Source: 2-02-FULL-66-14 sp964651335 (GTDB lineage Bacteria; Pseudomonadota; Gammaproteobacteria; Burkholderiales; SG8-39). From it: a stretch of DNA of 64,000 nt. The notes beneath the pieces were generated by a model, which had not been told where the DNA came from, made no database searches, and saw only the letters and a program-made list of their open reading frames with translations. Location of the stretch: positions 62,001 to 126,000 of the forward strand of contig CAZYVT010000001.1 in the NCBI GenBank assembly GCA_964651335.1, read 5' to 3'. Each line of letters opens with the position of its first letter. The stretch's first letter is position 1. Below are positions 1 through 7,694 of the stretch, piece after piece. The translations under genes were made by a program, and so were the position numbers.

Positions 1-459
1 CAAGCTGATTGCCTGATCCAGGATCACCACGCCCGCATCATGCGTGTTGGGCAAACCGGCGAAGTTTGCAAAGCCGTAGTTGTAGATCTTGCCGTTCATG
101 GATTCGGCGCACGTCGTGCCCAAGGTGGTTCCCGCGCATTCCGACGGATAGCCGGTGATCGGGTCCTTCCCCAGTGACGGGCTGAAGTTGGCGCCGGCAT
201 CCTGCTGGAAATATACGCGCGCAGACGCGGCGCCCCCGGCTGTGTCAGCGCAGTGCCCGGCTGTCAGGAACTTGGTCGGGGTGATGAGCGAGCCGCTGCA
301 GCGCCAGATGAAAGTGCCGCCGGCGTTATAGAACACGATCAGGCCTACATAAGGGTGTTCGTGGTCCTCGACCCAGCTGCCCGTGATGCCAAAGGCGGGC
401 GTCACGGCCGCGGCGAACGCGGCGAGTGCAAGTGCGGAAGCTGCGAATGTCCTACCCAT
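1..459 (-). CDS. Trypsin-like secreted serine protease, N-terminal part
   Basis: This reading frame is open to the left window edge, so only the first 153 codons are present. It begins with a signal-peptide-like stretch rich in Ala and Leu (about residues 1-24). It then carries the S1 (chymotrypsin-fold) hallmarks: the catalytic His in LTAGHC (about residues 65-70) and a catalytic Asp in HDAGVVILD near the edge. The catalytic Ser region would lie outside the window. A clear GGAGG ribosome site lies about 8 bases upstream of the ATG. The product is expected to be exported and to cleave peptides. The substrate cannot be told. The gene is divergent from apaH. Confidence 0.8.
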   Translation of the reverse strand, partial: MGRTFAASALALAAFAAAVTPAFGITGSWVEDHEHPYVGLIVFYNAGGTFIWRCSGSLITPTKFLTAGHCADTAGGAASARVYFQQDAGANFSPSLGKDPITGYPSECAGTTLGTTCAESMNGKIYNYGFANFAGLPNTHDAGVVILDQAISL

Positions 460-567
460 TGGGCTGCCTCCTCTCCTCTGCGTGCTATGGGTACTACGGG
501 AGAAATGCCTGTTGTTCTGTATCCGAGCGCCTTGCAGTATAGCTTGAGACCCGCCACGGGAGATAGG

Positions 568-585
568 CCGACCCCCGAGGGTCGG
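568..585 (+). other. Small perfect hairpin in the apaH leader
   Basis: CCGACCC and GGGTCGG form a 7-bp stem around a CCGA loop, followed by GTTTG, about 20 bases before the apaH start. It could be a weak terminator or a leader hairpin. No U-tract of convincing length follows. Confidence 0.3.
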
Positions 586-606
586 GTTTGCTAGAGTCCG
601 CGTCCC

Positions 607-1425
607 ATGGCGACCTACGCGATCGGCGACGTGCAGGGCTGCTTCGAGGAGCTGCAGGAGCTTCTTTCCCGCGTCGGCTTCGAGCGCTCTCGCGATCGCT
701 TGTGGTTCGTCGGCGATCTGGTCAACCGCGGCCCGAAGTCGCTCGAGGTACTGCGCTATGTGCGCAATCTGGGCGAGTGCGCAGTGACGGTGCTCGGCAA
801 TCACGACCTGCATCTCGTGTGTCAGTTCGAGGGCTCCGAAGGGAGCCGCCGCAATGACACGTTCGACGATGTGCTCGCATCGCCCGACGCCGGCGAACTC
901 GTCGCTTGGCTGCGCGCCCGACCGATGATGCACGTGGAGGGCCGCTTTGCCATGGTGCATGCGGGACTGCTGCCGCAATGGACGATCGAGAAGGCGTGCT
1001 CGCTTGCGCGCGAGGTGGAGCAGGCGCTCGGCGCGCCGAACTATCGGGAATTCCTCGCCCACATGTACGGCAACCGGCCCGACCGTTGGAAGGAGAGGCT
1101 CTCCGGCTGGGACCGGCTGCGGGTGATCGTGAATGCGATGACCCGGCTGCGTTTTTGCACCGACGAAGGCGCAATGGAACTTGAGTCGACGGGGATCGTG
1201 CCGCCTGACGGGACGCAGGCGTGGTTCGACACCCGGCTGGAGCGCGAGGAGCCGACGATTGTATGCGGGCACTGGTCGTCGCTCGGCCTCAAACTCACTG
1301 AGCGCTTCGCGCTGCTGGATTCGGGGTGCGTCTGGGGCGGCGCGCTCAGCGCGCTACGGCTTGAGGACCGGTGGCTCGCGCAGGTACCCTGCTCGGGCTA
1401 CCAACCGATCGGGGAGGACGCATGA
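607..1425 (+). CDS. apaH: Bis(5'-nucleosyl)-tetraphosphatase, symmetrical (ApaH)
   Basis: ApaH hydrolyses diadenosine tetraphosphate to two ADP and keeps alarmone-like dinucleotides low in the cytoplasm. It also removes Np4 caps from RNA. The 272-residue protein has the calcineurin-like phosphoesterase metal motifs in order: GDVQG (7-11), GDLVNRG (36-42) and GNHD (64-67). A late GHW motif also fits. Length matches the family. Its stop overlaps the start of the HIT protein gene as ATGA, so the two are probably co-translated. Both act on nucleotide-type substrates. Confidence 0.95.
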   Translation: MATYAIGDVQGCFEELQELLSRVGFERSRDRLWFVGDLVNRGPKSLEVLRYVRNLGECAVTVLGNHDLHLVCQFEGSEGSRRNDTFDDVLASPDAGELVAWLRARPMMHVEGRFAMVHAGLLPQWTIEKACSLAREVEQALGAPNYREFLAHMYGNRPDRWKERLSGWDRLRVIVNAMTRLRFCTDEGAMELESTGIVPPDGTQAWFDTRLEREEPTIVCGHWSSLGLKLTERFALLDSGCVWGGALSALRLEDRWLAQVPCSGYQPIGEDA

Positions 1426-1835
1426 CCGAGTGCGTATTTTGCAGGATCGTCGCCGGACAGATTCCGTCGACCCGGGTGTACGAGGACGAGCACACGCTCG
1501 CCTTCATGGACATCGGCCAGGTGAATCCCGGCCACGTCCTCGTCGCCGTGAAAAAGCATGCCGAAAACCTGTACGCGCTCGAGGAGGCGCAGGCCGCTGC
1601 GGTGGCGCGCGCGAGCGTACGCGTCGCCCGCGCGATCGGCGCGGCCTTCTCGCCCCCGGGGCTATCGGTCTACCAGGCGAACGGCAAGCCGGCTGGACAG
1701 ACCGTGTTTCACTACCACGTGCACCTGCTGCCGCGGCACGAGGGCGATGGCATGGAGATCACCTGGCCGGTGAAAAACCCGCCGCGCGAGAAGCTCGAGG
1801 AATACGCCGCGAAGATCCGCGGCAAGATCGTCTAG
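1422..1835 (+). CDS. HIT family nucleotide hydrolase/transferase
   Basis: This is a 137-residue histidine-triad protein. The signature H-Y-H-V-H-L-L lies at residues 97-103 and the N-terminal CxxC pair at 4-7 is typical of HINT-like bacterial HIT proteins. The family hydrolyses nucleoside phosphoramidates or dinucleoside polyphosphates. I chose the ATG that overlaps the apaH stop (ATGA) because the domain begins there; an in-frame start 51 bases upstream would add non-conserved residues. The stop shares the palindrome CTAG with the stop of the convergent kinase gene. The exact substrate is unknown. Confidence 0.9.
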   Translation: MTECVFCRIVAGQIPSTRVYEDEHTLAFMDIGQVNPGHVLVAVKKHAENLYALEEAQAAAVARASVRVARAIGAAFSPPGLSVYQANGKPAGQTVFHYHVHLLPRHEGDGMEITWPVKNPPREKLEEYAAKIRGKIV

Positions 1836-2770
1836 CCCCAGGGCGAGTAGCCGAACGCCTGCCTGAAGCGGGCTTCGATCTCGCTTCGCCGGGGGTTGTG
1901 GTTTTGGGCGCCGCGCTGCGCGATCTTGATCGCGCCCATTACGGCGCCCAAGCGCCCGGTGGTGGGCCAGTCCCAGCCGCGCGCGATGCCATACAGGAGC
2001 CCGGCACGGTAGGCGTCGCCGCAGCCGGTCGGGTCGAGCACCGCGTCCGCCTTCACGCAAGGGATCTCGTGGCGTTTTCCCTGGGCGAGCACGATCGAGC
2101 CCTGCGCGCCCAGGGTCGCGACGAGCGCCTTCAGCTCGCGCGCAAGCGCATCGAGTGTCTGCCCGGTCTTCTCCTCGAGCAGCTTGCCTTCGTAGTCGTT
2201 GACTGCAAGGTAGTCGGCGAGGCGCACCATTTCGAGCAGCTCCTCGCGCGCAAACATCGGCAACCCCTGCCCCGGGTCGAACAGAAACGGGATCGCGTGT
2301 GCGGCGCATTCACGCGCGTGCTGCAGCATCCCGTCCTTGCCGTCCGGGCCGATGATCGCGAGTCGCGCGCCGAGCGCGCCCGTCACGTGATTCTGGTGCG
2401 AAAAGTTCATTGCGCCGGGGTGAAAGGCAGTGATCTGGTTGTCGTCCAGATCGGTGGTGATGAACGCCTGTGCGGTGAACTGGCCGGGAACGCGCTTGAG
2501 CAGGTCCGGCGCGATCCCCAGTTCGTCGAGGCGTTCAAGGTAGGGCCGGATGTCCTCGCCCACGGTCGCCATCACCAGCGGGTCGCCGTCGAGAAGCTTG
2601 AGGTTATAGGCAATGTTGCCCGCGGTGCCGCCGTATTCGCGCCGCATCTCCGGGGTGAGAAAGCAGACGTTGAGAATGTGCAATTGGTCGGCAAGCAGAT
2701 GGTTGCGGAAGCGATCCGGGAACACCATGATCGTGTCGTAAGCGATCGAGCCGGTGACGAGGATTTTCAT
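1832..2770 (-). CDS. PfkB-family carbohydrate/nucleoside kinase
   Basis: This 312-residue ribokinase-fold kinase carries the PfkB signature 1 region around GGTAGN (47-52) and signature 2 DPTGCGDAYRAG (246-257), which holds the catalytic Asp and anion hole. Length fits adenosine kinase or ribokinase-type members. It is the last gene of the minus-strand operon that starts near 7.6 kb, with no gap to the zinc-ribbon gene upstream. Betaproteobacterial homologues are often called adenosine kinase-like, but I cannot fix the substrate from sequence alone. Confidence 0.88.
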   Translation of the reverse strand: MKILVTGSIAYDTIMVFPDRFRNHLLADQLHILNVCFLTPEMRREYGGTAGNIAYNLKLLDGDPLVMATVGEDIRPYLERLDELGIAPDLLKRVPGQFTAQAFITTDLDDNQITAFHPGAMNFSHQNHVTGALGARLAIIGPDGKDGMLQHARECAAHAIPFLFDPGQGLPMFAREELLEMVRLADYLAVNDYEGKLLEEKTGQTLDALARELKALVATLGAQGSIVLAQGKRHEIPCVKADAVLDPTGCGDAYRAGLLYGIARGWDWPTTGRLGAVMGAIKIAQRGAQNHNPRRSEIEARFRQAFGYSPWG

Positions 2771-3538
2771 CTACGGATAGAAGAGGTAGAGACGATAGCC
2801 GACCGCGCGCAGCCCGCCGGTGTCAAAATGCAGGCGCAGCGCCGTTTCGGCGCCTGCCGAGATTCCCTGCGCGAGAATTCCGCCCGAGGTTCCGCGCAGA
2901 TACTCCGCGGACGCAAGCACGCGCCGCAGCACCGCCTGGTCGCGCTCGTCGGTGAGAGTCAGTTCGAGCGCCGGGTACTCCTGCGTGAAGGGCGCGCGGT
3001 TGTGGATCACCGCGTTCAGCACGATCACGCCCTCGCGCCGGTTGTCGGATTCAAGGTCCGAGGATTCGATCGACATCAGGTCGGATCGCCGCGGCAGGTA
3101 CAGCGTGCAGCCGAGCGATGCGCAGGCCGCCGCGAGCGGCGCGCGCGCTTCGGGAAACAGCACCGCGAGCTCGGTGCGATAGTGAAACGCACCTTGCATC
3201 GCGAGCGCGACGAGTGCGGCGAACGCGCCGATGGTCCATGCAGCACGGGCGCGCGGGGGCGGCGGCGCCTCTCGCAGGAACTCCGGTACCGCTGGCTGCC
3301 CGGACGGGTTCTCCGGCGCGGCCGAATCCGGATCCTGGGCCGGCTCGAACAGCGCAAGCTGTGGCGAGGGCTCGGAATCGCCAGCCGGTGGCGCAGCGCC
3401 TTCGTCGAGCAGGCCGGCGACTCCGTCGAACACCGTTGCGCATTTGCCGCAACGCACTCTGCCGCCTTTTTGCGCGAGTTGCCCCGTCTGCACGCGGAAC
3501 GCCGTGCCGCAGGTCGGGCAGCGCGTGACCAGCGTCAT
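2771..3538 (-). CDS. Zinc-ribbon membrane protein (MJ0042/DUF3426 type)
   Basis: The 255-residue product starts with a zinc ribbon whose four Cys are at about residues 7, 10, 30 and 33, as in MJ0042-type zinc fingers. An acidic, Pro-rich linker follows, then one hydrophobic segment (about 97-118) and a C-terminal DUF3426 domain predicted to lie in the periplasm. I chose the ATG that overlaps the prmA stop as ATGA, because upstream in-frame sequence belongs to prmA in another frame. The protein is common next to prmA in betaproteobacteria. Its role is not known. Confidence 0.85.
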   Translation of the reverse strand: MTLVTRCPTCGTAFRVQTGQLAQKGGRVRCGKCATVFDGVAGLLDEGAAPPAGDSEPSPQLALFEPAQDPDSAAPENPSGQPAVPEFLREAPPPPRARAAWTIGAFAALVALAMQGAFHYRTELAVLFPEARAPLAAACASLGCTLYLPRRSDLMSIESSDLESDNRREGVIVLNAVIHNRAPFTQEYPALELTLTDERDQAVLRRVLASAEYLRGTSGGILAQGISAGAETALRLHFDTGGLRAVGYRLYLFYP

Positions 3539-4104
3539 CGGCACGCGCCGGCGACGAGCGCCCAACCGTCGCGAACGCGCTCGATGCAAAGATCGAAATT
3601 GGGGTCGTACGCGGCAATCACCGGCGCAGCCTGATCTTCGAGCACCCCGCAGAGCGCGATTCGGGCCCCGGCCCGCGCGCGTGCCGCGAAGAGCGGCGCC
3701 AGTGCGATCAGCGGCTGGGCGAGGATGTTGGCTGCGATCACGTCGTAGTCTCCCGGGGGTAGTGCGTCCGGCGGCGTGACCAGAAGCGCCACGCCATTGG
3801 CGCGGGCGGTCGTCGCGCAGGCCTCGAGCGCCTGCGGATCGAGGTCCACTGCTGCGATCTCGGACGCGCCGAGCTTCGCCGCGGCGAGCGCCAATATACC
3901 CGAACCGCACCCGTAATCGAGCACGCGACAGGGGTGAGGAACGTGCCCTGCCCCGTCCTGGGCGCCGTGCAGCGCAGCTTCCCGCTCCGTCTCGGCGTCG
4001 GCATCCTCGATCGTCACGGACTGCGCGCCCAGCTCGAGCAGCGCGTCCGACATCGGCCCGGCCTGCGCTGCATCCACCTCAAGCGCGATGGCGAGCCAGG
4101 GCAT
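3535..4104 (-). CDS. prmA: Ribosomal protein L11 methyltransferase, internally deleted
   Basis: PrmA trimethylates ribosomal protein L11 using S-adenosylmethionine. The start (MPWLAIALEV), the EDADAET segment (33-39), the SAM-binding DYGCGSG (63-69) and the VANIL-like AANIL motif are recognisable. The product is only 189 residues, against about 290 for the family. The stretch between about residues 45 and 58 replaces roughly 100 residues that normally hold the rest of the substrate-recognition domain, the linker and the GTGSHPTT motif. The frame is intact. This may be a real in-frame deletion with loss of function, or an assembly collapse. Start TAATG overlaps the accC stop. Confidence 0.8.
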   Translation of the reverse strand: MPWLAIALEVDAAQAGPMSDALLELGAQSVTIEDADAETEREAALHGAQDGAGHVPHPCRVLDYGCGSGILALAAAKLGASEIAAVDLDPQALEACATTARANGVALLVTPPDALPPGDYDVIAANILAQPLIALAPLFAARARAGARIALCGVLEDQAAPVIAAYDPNFDLCIERVRDGWALVAGACR

Positions 4105-5462
4105 TACCTCGGCTTCTTGGGTTCCTGCGCGAGCTTCTGCTCGAGGTAATGGATCGACGTGCCGCCGCGCAGGAAGCGGCTGTCGTGCAGCAGTTCGAGA
4201 TGCAGCGGGATATTGGTCTGGATGCCCTCGACCACCATCTCGGAGAGCGCAATGCGCATGCGCCGGATCGCCTGATCGCGCGTTGCACCGTAGGCGATCA
4301 CCTTGCCTACCATCGAGTCGTAGTTCGGGGGCACGGTGTAGCCGGCGTACACGTGCGAGTCCACGCGGATGCCGGGGCCGCCCGGCGGATGGTACGAAGA
4401 GATCTTCCCCGGCGACGGGGTGAACTTGTAGGGGTCCTCGGCGTTGATTCGGCATTCGATCGCGTGGCCGCGCAGTTCGATGTCCTTTTGCCTGAACTGC
4501 AGCTTTTCGCCGGCAGCGACGCGGATCTGCTGCTGCACGAGGTCGATCCCGGTGATCATCTCCGTCACCGGATGTTCGACCTGGATGCGCGTGTTCATCT
4601 CGATGAAGTAGAACTCGCCCTCCTGGTACAGGAATTCGAAGGTGCCCGCGCCGCGGTAGCCGATCTTGCGGCACGCCTCTGCGCAGCGCTCGCCGATCCG
4701 GTCCCGCTGCTTTGCCGTCAGCTCCGGCGCCGGCGCTTCCTCAAGCACCTTCTGGTGGCGGCGCTGCATCGAGCAGTCGCGCTCGCCCAGAAACACGGCG
4801 TTCTTGTGTTCATCGGCGAGCACCTGGACCTCGATGTGCCTCGGATTCTCCAGAAACTTCTCCATGTACACGGTGCCATTCGCGAACGCGGCCTGCGCCT
4901 CCGAGCGCGTCATGCTGACCGCGTTCAGGAGCGCCGCTTCGGTGTGCACGACTCGCATCCCGCGCCCGCCGCCGCCGCCGGCCGATTTGATGATCACCGG
5001 ATAGCCCACTCGCCGCGCGATGCGCACGATCTCCTTGGGGTCCTCCGGCAGTGCACCATCCGATCCGGGAACGCAGGGCACCCCGGCCTTCAGCATTGCC
5101 TGCTTGGCGCTCACCTTGTCGCCCATCAGGCGGATGTTCTCCGGGCGCGGGCCGATGAATACGAACCCGGAGCGCTCCACCCGTTCGGCGAAATCGGCGT
5201 TTTCGGCCAGGAACCCGTAACCCGGATGGATCGCCTCGGCATCGGTCACCTCCGCCGCGCTGATGATCGACGGGATGTTGAGGTAGCTCGCGGCTGCGGG
5301 CGCCGGGCCGATGCACACCGACTCGTCGGCGAGCTTCACGTACTTTGCCTCGGTGTCGGCTTCCGAATGGACGACCACCGTGTGGATGCCCATTTCACGG
5401 CAGGCGCGCTGGATTCGCAGCGCGATCTCGCCGCGGTTGGCGATCAGGATCTTCTCGAACAT
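4104..5462 (-). CDS. accC: Acetyl-CoA carboxylase biotin carboxylase subunit
   Basis: AccC carboxylates the biotin on AccB using ATP and bicarbonate, the first step of fatty-acid synthesis. The 452-residue protein shows the biotin carboxylase N-terminal domain (FEKILIANRGEIALR), the Gly-rich ATP-grasp loop (KSAGGGGGRGM), the catalytic EMNTRIQVEHPVTE region, and the C-terminal domain. Length is normal. It follows accB by nine bases and its stop overlaps the prmA start, so it is in one operon. Confidence in the function is very high. Confidence 0.97.
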   Translation of the reverse strand: MFEKILIANRGEIALRIQRACREMGIHTVVVHSEADTEAKYVKLADESVCIGPAPAAASYLNIPSIISAAEVTDAEAIHPGYGFLAENADFAERVERSGFVFIGPRPENIRLMGDKVSAKQAMLKAGVPCVPGSDGALPEDPKEIVRIARRVGYPVIIKSAGGGGGRGMRVVHTEAALLNAVSMTRSEAQAAFANGTVYMEKFLENPRHIEVQVLADEHKNAVFLGERDCSMQRRHQKVLEEAPAPELTAKQRDRIGERCAEACRKIGYRGAGTFEFLYQEGEFYFIEMNTRIQVEHPVTEMITGIDLVQQQIRVAAGEKLQFRQKDIELRGHAIECRINAEDPYKFTPSPGKISSYHPPGGPGIRVDSHVYAGYTVPPNYDSMVGKVIAYGATRDQAIRRMRIALSEMVVEGIQTNIPLHLELLHDSRFLRGGTSIHYLEQKLAQEPKKPR

Positions 5463-5471
5463 CGTCTCCTG

Positions 5472-5939
5472 CTACCCGATCAGAAACAGGGGCTGGCCGT
5501 ATTCGACCGGCTGGCCGTTCTCGACCAGGACCGCCTTGACCACCCCCGATACATCGGTGTCGATCTCGTTCATCAGTTTCATCGCCTCGATGATGCAGAC
5601 CGTTTCGCCCATTTTCACCGTCTGGCCGACCTCGACGAACGGTTTCGCTTCCTGCGAGGGCGCTCGGTAAAAAGTCCCGACCATCGGAGCCTTGACCACG
5701 TGGCCCTCCTGCCCGGACGCCAGCTCCTCGGCAGGCGCCGGCATGGCGGCGGGCGCGGGGTGGGGGACCGATCCGGGCGGCACGACAGCCGAAAGGACCG
5801 GTACAGACCCGGCGATCGGAGACACCGTCGCCTCGCCTTTGACGATCTTTACTCTTTCTTCGCCTTCGGTGATCTCGAGCTCGGCGATGCCGGACTCCTG
5901 GACGAGATCGATCAGTTTCTTCAGCTTGCGCAGGTCCAT
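5472..5939 (-). CDS. accB: Acetyl-CoA carboxylase biotin carboxyl carrier protein
   Basis: AccB carries the biotin that shuttles CO2 between AccC and the carboxyltransferase. The 155-residue protein has the helical N-terminus, a Pro/Ala-rich flexible linker (about 40-75), and a C-terminal biotinyl domain. The biotinylated Lys is in EAMKLMNEI at residue 121. The thumb region of the biotinyl domain is present. It lies between aroQ and accC, the usual betaproteobacterial order. Nothing about it is unusual. Confidence 0.97.
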   Translation of the reverse strand: MDLRKLKKLIDLVQESGIAELEITEGEERVKIVKGEATVSPIAGSVPVLSAVVPPGSVPHPAPAAMPAPAEELASGQEGHVVKAPMVGTFYRAPSQEAKPFVEVGQTVKMGETVCIIEAMKLMNEIDTDVSGVVKAVLVENGQPVEYGQPLFLIG

Positions 5940-5977
5940 CAGGTTGCCTCCCCTGCGGCGGATGCCGCGCGCTGCAG

Positions 5978-6436
5978 CTACGTCCTGGCGAGCGCGTACG
6001 CGAGCGCCAGGTCGTACCCCTGGCTGCCGAGCCCGCAGATGGTTCCTACCGCGATGTCGGAAAAAAATGACCGCTGCCGAAACGGCTCGCGGGCATGGAT
6101 ATTGGACAGATGTACCTCGATGAATGGAACGCGCACCGCGGCAAGCGCGTCGCGCAGCGCGATGCTGGTATGCGTGTATGCCGCCGGGTTGATGATGATG
6201 AAGCGCACTCCTTCCCGGCCGGCGCGCTGGATGCGCTCGATCAGATCTCCCTCATGGTTGCTCTGGAAGCTCTGCAGGTCCGCGCCGGCTGCCTTGGCAG
6301 CTGCAACAAGGCGCCTGCCGATCTGAGCCAGCGTATCGCGACCGTAAACCTCTGGTTCGCGCGTGCCCAGCCGGTTGAGATTGGGTCCGTGCAGAACCAG
6401 AATACTGCGCCGCCCCCGCATTGGTATTTTCGACAT
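5978..6436 (-). CDS. aroQ: Type II 3-dehydroquinate dehydratase
   Basis: AroQ converts 3-dehydroquinate to 3-dehydroshikimate in the shikimate pathway. Motifs seen are HGPNLNRLGTREP with the catalytic Tyr in EVYG just after it, QSNHEG, and INPAAYTHTSIALRDAL. With the chosen ATG the protein has 152 residues, near the family's 145-150. Two other in-frame ATGs exist, at 6457 and 6421. The first overlaps a TAAAAT box that may be the promoter -10, so it is unlikely to be used. The gene sits directly upstream of accB. Confidence 0.92.
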   Translation of the reverse strand: MSKIPMRGRRSILVLHGPNLNRLGTREPEVYGRDTLAQIGRRLVAAAKAAGADLQSFQSNHEGDLIERIQRAGREGVRFIIINPAAYTHTSIALRDALAAVRVPFIEVHLSNIHAREPFRQRSFFSDIAVGTICGLGSQGYDLALAYALART

Positions 6437-6455
6437 TTTCGCCGCAGAACGGCGC

Positions 6456-6461
6456 ATTTTA
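6456..6461 (-). promoter_or_regulatory. Putative -10 box for aroQ-accB-accC
   Basis: TAAAAT on the minus strand, between the tlpA-like stop and aroQ, about 19 bases before the chosen aroQ ATG. I see no convincing -35 element. It would give the fatty-acid genes their own transcript inside the longer operon. Confidence 0.4.
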
Positions 6462-6475
6462 GCCGATTTTGATCC

Positions 6476-7006
6476 TTATTTCCTTAACAGCTCCGCGAGG
6501 GTGGCCTCCAATTCAGGCCGTTTGAGGAGGCCAAGTTTGCGTTTGACCAGGACTCGGTCGCGATCGAGAAACACCGTATAGGGAAGCCCCCCTGCGGTAT
6601 TGCCAAGCTTGCGCAAAAGGTTGAGCGCTCCCGCATCTGCCACTACTAGCGGATAGGTGATCGACACGTTTTTTGAGAACTCGGCGACTTTTACCGGTAG
6701 ATCGACGGCGATCCCTACAAATTCGACGCCGGACGAAGCATAACGATCCCGTACCGCGACCAGCATCGGAATTTCCTCGAGACAAGGGGGGCACCACGTA
6801 GCCCAGAAATTCAGAACCAGGATCTTTGCGTGCCAGTCCGCAAGCGAGCGCGGATTGCCGGCGAGGTCTTCGAAGGTTGCATCGCGTAGCGCAGCGCGGC
6901 CCCCGCCGCCGAGTTCAAGGAGGATCGGGCGAGCGAAGAAACCCGCGGCGGCTGCGGCCGCGGCGACCCCACCCAAAATCAAAGCGTCACGCCTGCGGAG
7001 TGTCAT
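6476..7006 (-). CDS. TlpA/ResA-type thiol:disulfide oxidoreductase
   Basis: The 176-residue protein begins with a basic N-terminus and one hydrophobic, Ala-rich segment (about 8-24) that should anchor or export it. A thioredoxin fold follows, with the active site WCPPC at 71-75 preceded by LNFWAT. Proteins of this type reduce or isomerise disulfides in the periplasm, often for cytochrome c maturation. A further conserved segment is GGLPYTVFLDRD. Its 5' end overlaps the upstream gene by about 20 bases. Partner proteins are not evident here. Confidence 0.9.
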   Translation of the reverse strand: MTLRRRDALILGGVAAAAAAAGFFARPILLELGGGGRAALRDATFEDLAGNPRSLADWHAKILVLNFWATWCPPCLEEIPMLVAVRDRYASSGVEFVGIAVDLPVKVAEFSKNVSITYPLVVADAGALNLLRKLGNTAGGLPYTVFLDRDRVLVKRKLGLLKRPELEATLAELLRK

Positions 7007-7628
7007 CCTGCGCTACGACCAATGCTCCAACCTCGGCGATGCCGGCACGGTCTGCCACCCGCCCCGCGAGCGAGGTCTTCAACGCCAGGCGCTCGTCGCG
7101 ATGATCGAACACCGCGAGCTTGAGCGGCGCGCGTTGCCAGTGCAGCGACAGCACCGCGACCGCGCGCGCGCGGTCGCCGGAGAAGCGCCGACTCTCGTGC
7201 GTTGCATAAGCGATACTGCGGTCCAGAAGATAGAGTTCCACTTCTTTCGGGCTCTGCGGAAAGAGCTGCAGCTCGATCTCAGCATAGGGTCCTGCGATCC
7301 CCTTGAGCACCGATCCGGTGAGGTAGGGATTGAAGCGTTCGAGCGCACGCATTGCATCGAGCGCCACGCGCCTCAGCTCGGCGATCCTTGCCGGGTGTTC
7401 CTCGGCTTGGTAGAGCGATCGGTAGGCGCGCAGCTCGGTCTCGATTTCGTCGTTTCCGGGCAACGCGAGACGCCCCTCGATGCCAAGCTGGCGCGCCGCC
7501 TTGCGCTTTGCCAGTGCGAAGTCGTCGATTCCGTCCTCCGCCATGATGCGCGCGGCCGCTGCCGCGATCCGCGCCCTCATGCCGCCCTGCCGCATGCCGT
7601 TGCGGCTCATGTCCCCGCTCCTCGCCAT
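6987..7628 (-). CDS. Conserved protein with a nucleotidyltransferase-like motif
   Basis: This 213-residue protein is not one I can name. It is Arg/Ala-rich, with an amphipathic helical N-terminus. A central segment (about residues 100-130) reads GSVLKG followed about a dozen residues later by EIEL. That resembles the Gly-Ser plus acidic-x-acidic pattern of minimal nucleotidyltransferases, with Glu in place of Asp. It lies first in the minus-strand operon, divergent from mpl. Earlier and later starts are possible; ATGs at 7628, 7610 and 7595 are all in frame. Enzymatic activity is inference only. Confidence 0.65.
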   Translation of the reverse strand: MARSGDMSRNGMRQGGMRARIAAAAARIMAEDGIDDFALAKRKAARQLGIEGRLALPGNDEIETELRAYRSLYQAEEHPARIAELRRVALDAMRALERFNPYLTGSVLKGIAGPYAEIELQLFPQSPKEVELYLLDRSIAYATHESRRFSGDRARAVAVLSLHWQRAPLKLAVFDHRDERLALKTSLAGRVADRAGIAEVGALVVAQDDTPQA

Positions 7629-7660
7629 GGCGCCGGCGGATCATAGCGCAGGGGCTCGCG

Positions 7661-7666
7661 TACAAT
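7661..7666 (+). promoter_or_regulatory. Putative -10 box for mpl
   Basis: TACAAT lies 28 bases upstream of the mpl TTG start in the short divergent gap after the gene starting at 7628. No clear -35 is visible. Confidence 0.4.
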
Positions 7667-7694
7667 CGCCGCCTTTTCGCGGAAAGCGGCCGCC

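Noticed and set aside
1181..3634. Very long open frame (817 codons) opposite the kinase and zinc-ribbon genes
   Set aside because: It runs antisense to well-supported genes, is Arg-rich with low complexity and has no recognisable domain; it is a by-product of high GC.
4149..6326. 725-codon open frame opposite accC and accB
   Set aside because: It is antisense to two certain genes and has the His/Asp/Arg-rich composition of a shadow frame.
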